From positions 2,174,001-2,238,000 of the forward strand of contig NZ_AKVN02000001.1 in the NCBI RefSeq assembly GCF_000271485.2: a stretch of 64,000 nucleotides of DNA. The letters run 5' to 3'. The notes under the pieces were generated by a model, which saw nothing but the letters and a program-made list of their open reading frames with translations, was not told where the DNA came from and searched no databases. The first letter of the stretch is position 1. Every line of letters starts with the position of its first letter. Below are positions 9,656 to 19,132 of this stretch, in pieces. Source of the DNA: Pelosinus fermentans DSM 17108 (GTDB lineage: Bacteria; Bacillota; Negativicutes; DSM-13327). The position numbers were made by a program, and so were the translations under genes.

Positions 9656-10672
9656 ATGGGAATTTTCAGTGTAATAGGACCTTTATTTTTAGTGTTGTTG
9701 GTAATAGTGGGTATTGCTATCTTTTTGCATTTTGTACCCCTTGGTTTATGGATTTCAGCCATTGCTGCTGGAGTGCGCGTAGGCATCTTTACGCTAGTTG
9801 GAATGAGGCTTCGGCGCGTGCCGCCTGCTAATATTGTATTACCTTTGATTAAAGCCAATAAAGCAGGACTTGAAGTAAATGTAAATCAATTAGAAGCTCA
9901 TTATTTAGCAGGAGGGAATGTGGATCGTGTGGTAGATGCTTTAATTGCTGCCCACCGGGCCGAAATTCCTTTGCCTTTTGCCAGGGCTGCTGCTATTGAT
10001 TTAGCAGGCAGAAATGTTTTAGAAGCCGTACAAATGAGTGTTAATCCTAAAGTTATTGAAACACCGGTTGTAGCTGCTGTCGCAAAAAATGGGATTGAGC
10101 TTAAAGTAAAAGCCCGTGTAACCGTAAGGGCCAATATTGATCGTTTAGTCGGCGGTGCCGGTGAAGCTACTGTATTAGCCAGGGTTGGTGAGGGAATCAT
10201 TACCACAGTTGGTTCTTCAAACGACCATAAAGATGTATTAGCCAATCCAGATCATATTTCCAAGACTGTCTTATCTAAAGGGCTTGATGCAGGAACGGCA
10301 TTTGAAATATTATCCATTGATATTGCGGATGTGGATGTGGGACGTAATATTGGGGCCGAACTAATGACAGATCAGGCAGAAGCGGAGAAACGAATCGCTC
10401 AGGCAAAAGCAGAAGAACGAAGAGCTATGGCTGTTGCTCAAGAACAGGAAATGAAGGCATACACGCAAGAAATGCAGGCTAAGGTTGTAGAAGCGGAGGC
10501 AGAAGTTCCTCATGCTCTTTCAGTAGCCTTAACGGAAGGACGTATTGGAGTCATGGATTATTATAATATGAATAATATTATGGCAGATACGCAAATGAGA
10601 GAGACCATCAGTAAAGCAGGGCCTGCAGCGCCGCCATCTTCTAATAGACCTGAAGAACCAGGAAATAGGTGA
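9656..10672 (+). CDS. floA: Flotillin-like protein FloA
   Basis: Bacterial flotillin that organises functional membrane microdomains. The N terminus is a hydrophobic hairpin ([20 protein letters not shown]), followed by an SPFH domain and an Ala/Glu-rich helical region ([18 protein letters not shown]) typical of YqfA/FloA. About 338 residues. I chose ATG 9656 with GGGAGG at 9643-9648; an upstream in-frame GTG at 9641 overlaps that ribosome binding site. In an operon with the NfeD protease and the next small gene. Confidence 0.93.
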   Translation: MGIFSVIGPLFLVLLVIVGIAIFLHFVPLGLWISAIAAGVRVGIFTLVGMRLRRVPPANIVLPLIKANKAGLEVNVNQLEAHYLAGGNVDRVVDALIAAHRAEIPLPFARAAAIDLAGRNVLEAVQMSVNPKVIETPVVAAVAKNGIELKVKARVTVRANIDRLVGGAGEATVLARVGEGIITTVGSSNDHKDVLANPDHISKTVLSKGLDAGTAFEILSIDIADVDVGRNIGAELMTDQAEAEKRIAQAKAEERRAMAVAQEQEMKAYTQEMQAKVVEAEAEVPHALSVALTEGRIGVMDYYNMNNIMADTQMRETISKAGPAAPPSSNRPEEPGNR

Positions 10673-10676
10673 TATT

Positions 10677-11024
10677 ATGGATGATTTAGTACCTTTACTA
10701 TTAGTTGCTATCATGTACTTAGTACCAGCCGTGTGGCGCAGATTTATAGCGAAAAATCAAACACAAACGGCGCATGTACCGGAGCAGGTGATCATTCCTG
10801 AAATTGAATTTATTCCAGAGGAAAGTCCAGGGGAGATAAAGGATTATAGTTCAAAGTTACCATTGGCAATTACCTCTCAAATAGAAACTAGCCATGCTAT
10901 TGAAGAAGAAACATTGCCGTGGCAAGGTAAACTGACGGAAAATGTAGTAGTCAATGGTGTAATTTTTGCAGAAATCCTTCAGCCTCCCCGTGCATATCGT
11001 CCCTTTGTAGGAAGGATGAAATAA
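10677..11024 (+). CDS. Small membrane-anchored protein of unknown function
   Basis: 115 residues; not recognised. There is one N-terminal transmembrane helix (LVPLLLVAIMYLVPAVW), then a polar, acidic, Pro-rich stretch (about 30-90) and a basic C terminus (FVGRMK). The start is 4 bp after floA with AGGTGAT as ribosome binding site, so it is translated as part of the nfeD-floA operon. It could be a partner of the flotillin, but nothing in the sequence proves this. Confidence 0.75.
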   Translation: MDDLVPLLLVAIMYLVPAVWRRFIAKNQTQTAHVPEQVIIPEIEFIPEESPGEIKDYSSKLPLAITSQIETSHAIEEETLPWQGKLTENVVVNGVIFAEILQPPRAYRPFVGRMK

Positions 11025-11075
11025 AGATAATCATTCCATTGCAAAAATAATTACCATAAAATTTTAGATCTAGAG

Positions 11076-11110
11076 AAAAATAACAGGGAAAATAACCCCT
11101 GTTATTTTTT
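11076..11110 (+). terminator. Terminator of the nfeD-floA operon
   Basis: AAAAATAACAGGG (11076-11088) pairs with CCCTGTTATTTTT (11097-11109), followed by more T residues. A classical intrinsic terminator. Confidence 0.85.
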
Positions 11111-11216
11111 TTGTTATTTTGTGCAACATACATATGTAAGGGTAACTGTTTTTTTAAGACATAAGGAGAAGTTTAACAATCATTCATATAAATAGTAGAA
11201 AGGGGCGTGAACATCT

Positions 11217-12740
11217 GTGGAGACAGAGTATAAAGGAAGATTAACCTATGCAAAAGGTACATCAATCGAATTTGTGGTCGCACCTAACCAAGATGTTGAC
11301 TTTGGTGATATTTTAGTAATAGAAGGTAATAATAATGATCGTTTTTATATCAGGGCTCATGATTTTAAGGTGAAATCACGCTGGTCAGGTTTGAATGGTG
11401 TAGGTTACTTAATGAGTAAATTAGATGAAAATGGTCAGGTAGAAAATCAAGAAGAATTAGATTTTTATATGGGTGGTAACCATACTGTGAAAATCGGTTT
11501 GGCAGAACAATTATGCTATGTTAATGATAAAGGGCAACTATTGAATCCTAAAACCTGCCCAGATTTTTTTTGTCAAGTGAGAACGTTAAATGCTCAAGAT
11601 TCAAGTTTGCTTTCTGAAATTAAAGGTGATTTAGAAATTGGATTCTTGAAAAGCGGGCGAGGCGCATTGACAATGCCTGTTGGAATTTATGGTGCTAAAT
11701 CCATAACGGAACATATTGGTATATTTGGGACTACGGGATCAGGAAAAAGTAATGTAGTAAAAGTACTTGCAAGTTCCGTAATTGATAGTGGGAATTATGG
11801 TTTGCTAATTTTTGATGTGCATAACGAATATTTTAAAGACTTATCCTCTCACCCAATGTCAAGGGAGCGTTTATGTGTGTATCATACAGATGACAAGCAG
11901 TATGGAAAAACGATCGAAGTTAATTTTTCGGAAGTGGGTCCAGAAGATATTACTGCTTGCGCTACCTTCACAGAACCTCAGCTGGATGCAATTTATAAAT
12001 TGTCATCTATGTGGAAAGAAGATTGGATGCGCTATGTTCTGCAATACGATACAAAAGATATAATCGATGAATTAGCTGGATGCACAGGGCAAAAATTTCA
12101 CTCTCGAACCATCGGGAAAATAAAAAGCATTTGTTGGAACTTAGAGCAGGAGTTGCATGTAAAGCAGGAAGAAGCTACAATCATTTCTCAAATTATCACT
12201 GAATTAGAACAAGGCAAGGTTGTACTTGTAGAGTTGAAGAATATTTCACCCGTAGGGGAGCAAGCCTTATCCACTTTATTATCTAAAAAACTTTTAAATA
12301 ATTATGCTGGCAAAACGGAAGAAGAACGTAGCCAAATAAAGCCAGTATTAATTGTGTTAGAAGAAGCTCATAGGTTTTTAGGTAAAAAAGAAAATAGCAG
12401 TAGCAATGTATTTTCTCGTCTGGTGAGCGAGGCACGAAAATTTAATTTGGGAATGTGCGTAGTAGATCAGCAGCCTCGTTTGTTGGCAGATAAAGTATTA
12501 TCTCAGTTAAATACGCTATTCATTCTTGGTTTGGCTTCTAAGGCTGACCGCAGTAAGATAGAAGCAATGTGTCGTAAAGATATATTGCAGCAGCGTAATG
12601 AAATAAAAAATTTAGATTGTGGTGAGATGATAGTAGCAACTAACTATATGCGCTTTGCAGCTCCTGTAAAAGTTCATAAATTTGAAAATTTCTTGCAACA
12701 GCGATATGCTGACTATATACCAGCATTGCCCATTGTATAA
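11217..12740 (+). CDS. HerA-type ATPase (DUF87, HAS-barrel)
   Basis: 507-residue HerA/FtsK-superfamily ATPase. An N-terminal beta-barrel (HAS-barrel type, about 1-90) precedes the motor domain with Walker A GTTGSGKSN near residue 172, Walker B LIVLEEAHRFLG near 380, and the sensor-like QQPRLL. HerA proteins translocate DNA and usually work with the nuclease NurA or act in defence systems. No nurA or defence partner is adjacent; the gene stands alone between terminators. GTG start after AAAGGGGCG. The biological role is open. Confidence 0.85.
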   Translation: METEYKGRLTYAKGTSIEFVVAPNQDVDFGDILVIEGNNNDRFYIRAHDFKVKSRWSGLNGVGYLMSKLDENGQVENQEELDFYMGGNHTVKIGLAEQLCYVNDKGQLLNPKTCPDFFCQVRTLNAQDSSLLSEIKGDLEIGFLKSGRGALTMPVGIYGAKSITEHIGIFGTTGSGKSNVVKVLASSVIDSGNYGLLIFDVHNEYFKDLSSHPMSRERLCVYHTDDKQYGKTIEVNFSEVGPEDITACATFTEPQLDAIYKLSSMWKEDWMRYVLQYDTKDIIDELAGCTGQKFHSRTIGKIKSICWNLEQELHVKQEEATIISQIITELEQGKVVLVELKNISPVGEQALSTLLSKKLLNNYAGKTEEERSQIKPVLIVLEEAHRFLGKKENSSSNVFSRLVSEARKFNLGMCVVDQQPRLLADKVLSQLNTLFILGLASKADRSKIEAMCRKDILQQRNEIKNLDCGEMIVATNYMRFAAPVKVHKFENFLQQRYADYIPALPIV

Positions 12741-12765
12741 GCGTGGAAAATATCCACGCTTTTTC
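12739..12765 (+). terminator. Terminator after the HerA-type gene
   Basis: AAGCGTGGA (12739-12747) pairs with TCCACGCTT (12753-12761), followed by TTTCTT. It overlaps the last base of the stop codon. Confidence 0.8.
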
Positions 12766-12855
12766 TTATTGGCTGTGCTAGTTGGTGTTGTTTTAGCCTT
12801 TTGTACTACATGTTGGTTTTAAGCATATATATTTATATAGAGGGAGGGGGTTGTT

Positions 12856-13134
12856 GTGCAGTATCGTAGAAATAGGCATTTACAACGTTTAGCTGGCATA
12901 TTAGAAATTCCTCAGGATATTGTGCTGGATTTGCCCCGCATTACGATGTTGGGTAACAAACAGTTACTATTGGAAAATCATAAAGGCATTATTGAGTATA
13001 CTCCTTCGTTGGTACGTATAAAATTAGAACAGGGTGAACTTATCATTTGTGGTAAAGAACTAACACTTGGTAATTTACAGGTGGAACAAATATTGGTTGA
13101 AGGTACTGTGGAGGAAGTCAAGTATGATACGTAA
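12856..13134 (+). CDS. yqfC: Sporulation protein YqfC
   Basis: 92-residue YabP/YqfC-family protein, made in the mother cell during sporulation. Typical segments are DIVLDLPRITMLGNKQLLLE, HKGIIEY and LTLGNLQVEQILVEGTVEEV. GTG start after GAGGGAGGGGG. The 3' end overlaps yqfD by 11 bp, the conserved yqfC-yqfD pair. In B. subtilis the pair is sigma-E dependent; I found no convincing sigma-E promoter here. Confidence 0.92.
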   Translation: MQYRRNRHLQRLAGILEIPQDIVLDLPRITMLGNKQLLLENHKGIIEYTPSLVRIKLEQGELIICGKELTLGNLQVEQILVEGTVEEVKYDT

Positions 13135-14362
13135 TATGTCCCATTACATTCATGGTACTGTTAAAATAAAGGTTAGTGGACCTATGCCTGAGAAGTTTAT
13201 TAATTTGTGTGTTATGAAAAATATCTTTTTATGGGGCCTTACTAAGAAAAATGAAGGACTTTTTGTTTGTATGAGTCTTTCGGATTTCTTTTCCATTAGA
13301 CCTATCGTACGTAATAGTAAGAATCATATTAAAGTAGTAAAATATTATGGATTTCCATTTTTAATAAAGAAAATAAAAAAACGTAAAATGATGGTAATTG
13401 GTTTAATTCTATTTTTATGTGTACTTAATACTTTGGTATCTTATATCTGGTTTATCGATATTATAGGTAATAAAGCGATACCTGCTCAGCAAATTAGAGA
13501 TCTTATAGCGGAAAATGGGCTAAGACCTGGTATGCTTAAAAGTGATATTCCTGTAAAAAATATTGAAAATCAAGTAGCATTCACATTGCCTGAGGTTGCT
13601 TGGGTCGGAATTCGTTTCACTGGTATACATGCAGTCGTAGAAATCGTGGAGAAAACAATTTCCAAGCCTCAAGATAAAGAACCAGCCGATATTGTAGCAG
13701 TAAAAGATGGCGTTATTACGGAAATTATTGCCTTATCTGGACAGAGTGCCGTTAAAAAAGGTGATACAGTGAAAAAAGGAGATGTACTGATTAAAGGAGT
13801 TAGCTATGAGGGAGCGATGGTGGATTCTACTACGATAAACCCACCTCAGCAAAAAATTAGAGCCAAGGGTATTATTAAAGCGCGGGTTTGGTATGAAAGT
13901 TATGGAGAATCGGAACTGTTAACAACTGTACATGAAAGGACAGGACGCCAGGAAATTGGTGTTGTCTTAAGAATTGGACAACAGGAATTCCAATTGAAGA
14001 AAGTTGCAGTAAAACCAGGTGATTTGGTGGAAGTAGATACCTTTAAGAAAAAGCTTTTTTGGTGGAGGAATCACGATATAATTGTCGAATCTACTATAAG
14101 TACATATTATGAACTTGATGAAAAGAGAGTTGAAATAGGTATAGAGGAAGCGAAAGAACAAAGTAAGTCTAGGGCTTTTACATCATTACAATCCTTGATT
14201 CCTGAAACAGCACATGTAGTATCAAGAAATATTGAAGTATTGCAAATGCCTGAAAAGAATTTGGTTCGCGTTAAAGTAAATGTAGAGACAGTTGAAGATA
14301 TTGGTGAATTTACGAGTATAACTATAAAAAATGAGGATAGTGCACCGCCAAAATATAATTGA
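13124..14362 (+). CDS. yqfD: Sporulation protein YqfD
   Basis: Membrane protein of about 412 residues. A cytoplasmic N-terminal part is followed by one transmembrane helix (MMVIGLILFLCVLNTLVSYI) and a large outer part with POTRA/FtsQ-like character (GNKAIPAQQIRDL). I chose ATG 13124, which has GGAGG at 13111-13115 and overlaps the end of yqfC; an upstream in-frame ATG at 13067 lies inside yqfC. Needed for efficient sporulation in relatives. The usual next gene, phoH, is missing here. Confidence 0.9.
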   Translation: MIRNMSHYIHGTVKIKVSGPMPEKFINLCVMKNIFLWGLTKKNEGLFVCMSLSDFFSIRPIVRNSKNHIKVVKYYGFPFLIKKIKKRKMMVIGLILFLCVLNTLVSYIWFIDIIGNKAIPAQQIRDLIAENGLRPGMLKSDIPVKNIENQVAFTLPEVAWVGIRFTGIHAVVEIVEKTISKPQDKEPADIVAVKDGVITEIIALSGQSAVKKGDTVKKGDVLIKGVSYEGAMVDSTTINPPQQKIRAKGIIKARVWYESYGESELLTTVHERTGRQEIGVVLRIGQQEFQLKKVAVKPGDLVEVDTFKKKLFWWRNHDIIVESTISTYYELDEKRVEIGIEEAKEQSKSRAFTSLQSLIPETAHVVSRNIEVLQMPEKNLVRVKVNVETVEDIGEFTSITIKNEDSAPPKYN

Positions 14363-14382
14363 TGATAAAGTTAAAATATGAA

Positions 14383-14440
14383 AAAGGGCTTGCATTTTGC
14401 TATAATCTGACAAGATGCCTAGGAAAGCCCTTTCTTCTTT
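14383..14440 (+). terminator. Two-part hairpin terminator after yqfD
   Basis: AAAGGGCTT (14383-14391) pairs with AAGCCCTTT (14425-14433); inside, GCATTTTG pairs with CAAGATGC. TCTTCTTTTATT follows. It separates yqfCD from yqfF where phoH would be expected. Confidence 0.65.
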
Positions 14441-14610
14441 TATTACTCATAGGAATGATCATAGAGATCTATTTAGAAGTTCTTAAAATCAAGAGAACAA
14501 GTGTGTTAAGAATAGGATTTAGGGTAATGGGGTAAACTCTTATTGTTATTTATTGCCAGAAATCTGATTGTACATTGAATCTCATGTTGCTAAATATGGA
14601 GTTGAAATTC

Positions 14611-16794
14611 GTGATATCATTAAATAATAAGTTGCGAGAATTTTTTACTCAGCCTACAAGTATATATGGAAAGCCAATTGCACGGCGACTTGTATTAGGA
14701 GTAGCTTTTTTTCTGTTGTTCATGATTATTCTATCATCCGATTTTGTTTCGGATAAAGTATCTCTTGAAGTCGGACAAGTTAGTGATCGTGATGTAATAG
14801 CACCAAGGACGGTTGCATATGTAGATGTAATAAAGACGAAAAAATTTGAAGATGAAGTCTTAGCCAGTGTAGCAAATGTCTATGATTTAGATGTTACTGC
14901 AATCGCTAAAGCCGAAGAAAATATAGGCATGATTTTTAGCGAGGCAAAGCAAGTTGTAGGAAATAAGGAACTAGTTTCAGCAGAACAAAAAAAGGAAAAA
15001 TTACAGCAGGGGTTGCCGCTGCCATTGCCTAATAATGTTCTTGATGGATTAGTTCATCTTGACGCGGCATCAATGATCAATGCAGAGGAACAGTCTAAAT
15101 CTATTTTACGTAAATTCTTTCAGCGAGGTATTCGTGATGATGATTTAGATATTGCCAGGAAGCATATTGTAATTGAAACAGAAGAAATGGGTTTAGATAA
15201 AAGGGTTGAGTCTGTAATAGCCGGAATTGGACAAGCACTATTAAAACCAAATTTTATTTTAAATGTTCGTGAAACGGACAAACGCAAACAGTCCGCTATA
15301 AACAGTATGGAACCAGTACGGGAAACAGTAAAAAAAGGTCAGATAATGGTAAGACGCGGAGACATTGTCACTCCTGAACAAATTCACGCTGTAGAAGAAT
15401 TGGGCTTATCTAAAGGGCATGTTAATGAAATGCGTATATTTGGACTTGCCATTTTTGTTATAGCTGTCATGATTATTATTTTGGGATACATGTATCGGTT
15501 TGCTTACCCGATTTATATAAATGATTTACATTTAGTGTTATTAGGATTAATTACGCTGGTAACCTTATTACTGGGGAAGGCTGCTCATTATTATTCTGAT
15601 TTTTCTGCTCCAATTGCTGCTGGAGCTCTTCTCGTTGCCATATTGATCGATGCTCGCCTAGGAGTAGTGATTAGTATTGCTTTAGCACTGTTATTTGGCA
15701 TTATTGTTGAACATGATTTACGAGCCGTATCAACAGTGTTAATTGGAAGCCTGATTGGCGTTTATAGTGTATCAAAGATGGCTCATGGTTATAGTCTGAC
15801 AAAAACAGGAATTATCATTGCTGGCGTTAATTTTGTAGTGATTGGTGCCACTGGTTTCATTGAGCAATTAAATAGTTCACAAATTCTCATGCAAGGAGTA
15901 CAGGGGATTGTAAGCGGTATTGCAGCTTCTGTCATTACAACTGGGCTCCTGCCTTATTTAGAAAATGCTTTTAATATCACTACACCCTTGAAGTTATTGG
16001 ATTTAGCGCAGCCTAATCATCCTTTGTTGCAACGACTGCTTTTAGACGCTCCAGGAAGTTACCATCATAGTGTCTTAGTTGGAAATTTAGCAGAAACAGC
16101 TGCAGGTTATATCCATGCAGATCCTGTGACCGTGCGCGTAGGGGCATATTATCATGATATTGGTAAAATTAAACGACCTTACTTTTTTGTGGAAAATCAA
16201 GCAGGGAATGAAAATCCTCATGATAAAATAGCGCCTTCGTTAAGTACCTTAATTGTTACCTCACATATCAAGGACGGCGTTGATTTGTGCCGTGAGTATA
16301 AATTGCCTCAGATTATTATTGATATTGTGCAGCAGCATCATGGTACAATGTTAGTGTCCTATTTTTACAAAAGGGCTACCGAAAATGAGCATAGTGAATG
16401 CATTATTGAGGCCGATTTTCGGTATGAAGGCCCACGTCCTCAGAGTAAAGAGGCAGCTCTTATTATGCTGGCGGATGCTTGTGAGGCGGCAGTACGATCC
16501 ATTGGCAAACCCAACAAAAATCGAATAGAAGCAACTGTTCGTAAAATCATTCGTGAACGTTTGCATGATGGACAATTAGATGAATGCAATGTAACATTAA
16601 AAGACTTGAACGTAATCGGCGATGTATTTATTCGAGTTCTTTCCAGTATGTTTCATACCCGAATTGAATATCCCGATACATTGAAAGAGTTGGAGAGGAG
16701 AAAAGCAAAGAATGGAAATAGCAATAAGCAGTCCTCTGCAAAAGATGATAGTAACGCTGGAAATGGAACAGATAGTGAGATCGGTGTTAAATAA
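14611..16794 (+). CDS. pgpH: 7TM-HD domain phosphohydrolase (PgpH/YqfF family)
   Basis: c-di-AMP phosphodiesterase family. Layout: an N-terminal transmembrane helix (RRLVLGVAFFLLFMIIL), a large extracytoplasmic region, a seven-helix membrane domain (about residues 280-470) and a cytoplasmic HD domain with YHHSVLVGNLAETAA and YYHDIGKIKRPYF, the metal-binding H...HD residues. The start is uncertain: GTG 14611 has GGAG nine bases upstream, while ATG 14596 and 14584 lack a ribosome binding site. Members degrade c-di-AMP to pApA, notable because a c-di-AMP riboswitch lies at 43.2 kb. The 3' end overlaps ybeY by 83 bp. Confidence 0.92.
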   Translation: MISLNNKLREFFTQPTSIYGKPIARRLVLGVAFFLLFMIILSSDFVSDKVSLEVGQVSDRDVIAPRTVAYVDVIKTKKFEDEVLASVANVYDLDVTAIAKAEENIGMIFSEAKQVVGNKELVSAEQKKEKLQQGLPLPLPNNVLDGLVHLDAASMINAEEQSKSILRKFFQRGIRDDDLDIARKHIVIETEEMGLDKRVESVIAGIGQALLKPNFILNVRETDKRKQSAINSMEPVRETVKKGQIMVRRGDIVTPEQIHAVEELGLSKGHVNEMRIFGLAIFVIAVMIIILGYMYRFAYPIYINDLHLVLLGLITLVTLLLGKAAHYYSDFSAPIAAGALLVAILIDARLGVVISIALALLFGIIVEHDLRAVSTVLIGSLIGVYSVSKMAHGYSLTKTGIIIAGVNFVVIGATGFIEQLNSSQILMQGVQGIVSGIAASVITTGLLPYLENAFNITTPLKLLDLAQPNHPLLQRLLLDAPGSYHHSVLVGNLAETAAGYIHADPVTVRVGAYYHDIGKIKRPYFFVENQAGNENPHDKIAPSLSTLIVTSHIKDGVDLCREYKLPQIIIDIVQQHHGTMLVSYFYKRATENEHSECIIEADFRYEGPRPQSKEAALIMLADACEAAVRSIGKPNKNRIEATVRKIIRERLHDGQLDECNVTLKDLNVIGDVFIRVLSSMFHTRIEYPDTLKELERRKAKNGNSNKQSSAKDDSNAGNGTDSEIGVK

Positions 16795-17179
16795 AACTGC
16801 TGAAGTCTACGGAATCAAGCCTCATACAGAGGTGAGTGTTGTTGTGGCTGATGATGATTACATTCATCAGTTGAATCGACAATATCGAGGAAAAGACTGC
16901 TCTACTGATGTATTATCCTTTGCATTAAATGAAGGAGAAGAGCCTCAAATCGTTAATGGACCAGGAGAGGTTCTGTTAGGTGATATTATTATTTCTCTTG
17001 AAACCGCAGCGCGGCAGGCAGAGGAATATGGACATAGTTTAGAGCGTGAATTGGCTTACTTAACAACTCATGGTATCTTGCATCTATTGGGATATGACCA
17101 TATGACAGAGGATGAAAAAGCAGAAATGCGTCAGGAAGAAGAACATATTTTATTTTTATTAGGCATTACTCGTGTATAA
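16712..17179 (+). CDS. ybeY: Endoribonuclease YbeY
   Basis: Zinc-dependent RNase for 16S rRNA 3'-end maturation and ribosome quality control. The 155 residues carry the metal motif THGILHLLGYDH (HxxxHxxGxxH) near residue 120 and the family marker TDVLSFALNEGE. ATG 16712 follows GAGAGGAG and lies inside the end of yqfF in another frame. It ends one base into dgkA (TAATG), so these genes are translationally coupled. Confidence 0.95.
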   Translation: MEIAISSPLQKMIVTLEMEQIVRSVLNKTAEVYGIKPHTEVSVVVADDDYIHQLNRQYRGKDCSTDVLSFALNEGEEPQIVNGPGEVLLGDIIISLETAARQAEEYGHSLERELAYLTTHGILHLLGYDHMTEDEKAEMRQEEEHILFLLGITRV

Positions 17180-17532
17180 TGAGAAAGAAGCAAAGTTTGC
17201 TAATTTCTGTTAAAAGTGCTTTTGAGGGGATTTATTATTGCGCTACCCATGAGCGCAATATGAAAATTCACATTGGAGCGGGGTTAACCGCAGGATTTTT
17301 TTCTTGGTGGTTTGCATTAGATAAATATGAAATACTGATCTTGTTAGTAACGATAGTAGGTGTATTAGTAGCAGAGATGATCAATACAGTGGTGGAAACG
17401 CTGGTGGATATGATATCGCCAGAACGTCATCCTCTGGCAAAAATAGCTAAAGATGTAGCTGCTGGAGCTGTTTTGATTACCGCTACATTTTCATTAGTTG
17501 TTGGGTATATGCTCTTTTTTTCAAAACTTTAA
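17179..17532 (+). CDS. dgkA: Diacylglycerol/undecaprenol kinase
   Basis: Integral membrane lipid kinase of 117 residues with three transmembrane helices. Active-site motifs of the DagK family are visible: SAFEGIYYCATHERNMKIH near the N terminus and VLVAEMINTVVETLVD in the middle. In Gram-positive-type bacteria this enzyme mainly phosphorylates undecaprenol to recycle the cell-wall lipid carrier. Its ATG shares one base with the ybeY stop. Confidence 0.93.
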   Translation: MRKKQSLLISVKSAFEGIYYCATHERNMKIHIGAGLTAGFFSWWFALDKYEILILLVTIVGVLVAEMINTVVETLVDMISPERHPLAKIAKDVAAGAVLITATFSLVVGYMLFFSKL

Positions 17533-17552
17533 AAAAGGTAAAGGGGCGTATT

Positions 17553-17957
17553 ATGAAAAAATTAATTCAAGCAGCAAAATCTGGAAGAGAGTGCGCTTAT
17601 GTGCCTTATTCAAACTTTAAAGTGGGTGCTGCAGTATTAACGAAAAATGGAAAGATATATACGGGCTGTAATGTTGAAAATGCTTCTTATGGCTTGTCTA
17701 ATTGTGCAGAACGTACAGCTATTTTTAAGGCTGTTTCTGAAGGACATCAAGAATTGACAGCGATAGCTATTGTGGCGGATACGGTAAAGCCTGTAGCGCC
17801 TTGCGGAGCTTGCAGGCAGGTAATGTCTGAGTTTGGTATTAGTAAAGTGATTATGAGTAATTTACAAGAGGAAGAATACATTGTAACTCTAGAAGAATTA
17901 TTACCCTATTCCTTTGAAAAAAAACATTTGTCAGGAGAAAAGAATTATGGAAGCTAA
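17553..17957 (+). CDS. cdd: Cytidine deaminase
   Basis: Deaminates cytidine and deoxycytidine to uridine in pyrimidine salvage. The 134-residue protein has the zinc site CAERTA (CAE catalytic) plus PCGACRQVM, and the substrate motif GCNVENASYG. The family size is about 130-136. ATG follows AAAGGGGCG. The 3' end overlaps the era start by 11 bp. Confidence 0.95.
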   Translation: MKKLIQAAKSGRECAYVPYSNFKVGAAVLTKNGKIYTGCNVENASYGLSNCAERTAIFKAVSEGHQELTAIAIVADTVKPVAPCGACRQVMSEFGISKVIMSNLQEEEYIVTLEELLPYSFEKKHLSGEKNYGS

Positions 17958-18843
17958 TAAGGATCATAAGTCAGGGTTTGTTTCAGTAATTGGCAGACCA
18001 AATGTTGGTAAATCTACTTTAATTAACAGTCTCATTGGGCAGAAAGTCGTCATTATGTCAGATAAACCTCAGACTACGCGTAATAAAATTATGTGTGTTC
18101 TTACACTCGATGATGCACAAATTTTATTTATTGATACGCCTGGTATACATAAACCTAAGCATAAATTGGGCGAATACATGCTTAAAGCAGCAGAAAATAC
18201 GCTGCGTGAAGTAGACGTCATTTTCTTCGTTGTAGATGCTACTGAGGATATTGGTGGAGGCGAGCGATATATATTGGAATTATTATCACTAGTTAAAACA
18301 CCAGTTATTTTGGTAGTCAATAAAATTGATAAGATCGAGAAAACCAAATTGCTGCCGATCATACAAAAGTATTCTGCTTGTTATGAATTTGTAGGTGTGG
18401 TACCTATTTCTGCGATGGAACATACCAATCTGGATGGTTTGATTACAGAGGTGAAAAAATATTTAGAGCCTGGTCCTCAATATTATCCGGAAGATATGAT
18501 TACAGATCAGCCGGAACGTTTGGTAATTGCCGAGATGATTCGTGAGAAAGTTCTTCATGCTACACGAGATGAAATTCCCCATTCTATTGCTGTGGATATT
18601 GAGGAAATCACAACTAGAGCCAATGAAGATTTATACATCCGTGCTGTGGTTTATGTAGAGCGGGAATCCCAGAAAGGAATTGTAATTGGTGCTAAAGGAC
18701 AATTGCTAAAAGAAGTGGGGAAGCTGGCACGGATTGATATTGAAAATCTTCTAGGATCAAAGATATTTTTAGATTTATGGGTTAAAGTGAAAAAAGACTG
18801 GCGTAATAAAGAAGGCAGCCTGCGAAGCTTTGGTTATGAGTAA
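17947..18843 (+). CDS. era: GTPase Era
   Basis: Ribosome-assembly GTPase that binds the 3' end of 16S rRNA. The 298-residue product has G1 GRPNVGKST, G3 DTPGIHKP, G4 NKID, and a C-terminal KH domain with VIGAKGQLLKEVGKLA. I chose ATG 17947, nine bases after AGGAG; a longer in-frame start at 17914 sits inside cdd and lacks support. ybeY, upstream, also acts on 16S rRNA maturation. Confidence 0.96.
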   Translation: MEANKDHKSGFVSVIGRPNVGKSTLINSLIGQKVVIMSDKPQTTRNKIMCVLTLDDAQILFIDTPGIHKPKHKLGEYMLKAAENTLREVDVIFFVVDATEDIGGGERYILELLSLVKTPVILVVNKIDKIEKTKLLPIIQKYSACYEFVGVVPISAMEHTNLDGLITEVKKYLEPGPQYYPEDMITDQPERLVIAEMIREKVLHATRDEIPHSIAVDIEEITTRANEDLYIRAVVYVERESQKGIVIGAKGQLLKEVGKLARIDIENLLGSKIFLDLWVKVKKDWRNKEGSLRSFGYE

Positions 18844-18884
18844 AAGTTGATCGCTACAAACTTCATTAGATAAATTATTTGCTG

Positions 18885-18912
18885 TGGCTGTCACATTGTG
18901 ATAGCCATTCTT
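18885..18912 (+). terminator. Terminator after era
   Basis: TGGCTGTCAC (18885-18894) pairs with GTGATAGCCA (18898-18907) with one G-U pair and loop ATT; TTCTTT follows. Confidence 0.7.
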
Positions 18913-19132
18913 TATTGACCGAAATGCTACAAGATGGTATCATTTGTAAAGAAGGTGAAATCGGTCTTTATGTTGGAAGGGGTTAATATTATTATGACAA
19001 TTTGGGTTATAATAAATTAAGGGATAAATCATTGAACTTTTTCTAGTTAGATAAAATTGTTTTTTGCATGTTATATTGTAAGAACTGCATAGAAAGCATT
19101 AAGACTAGTTTTCACTGCCGAACCGTAATATT

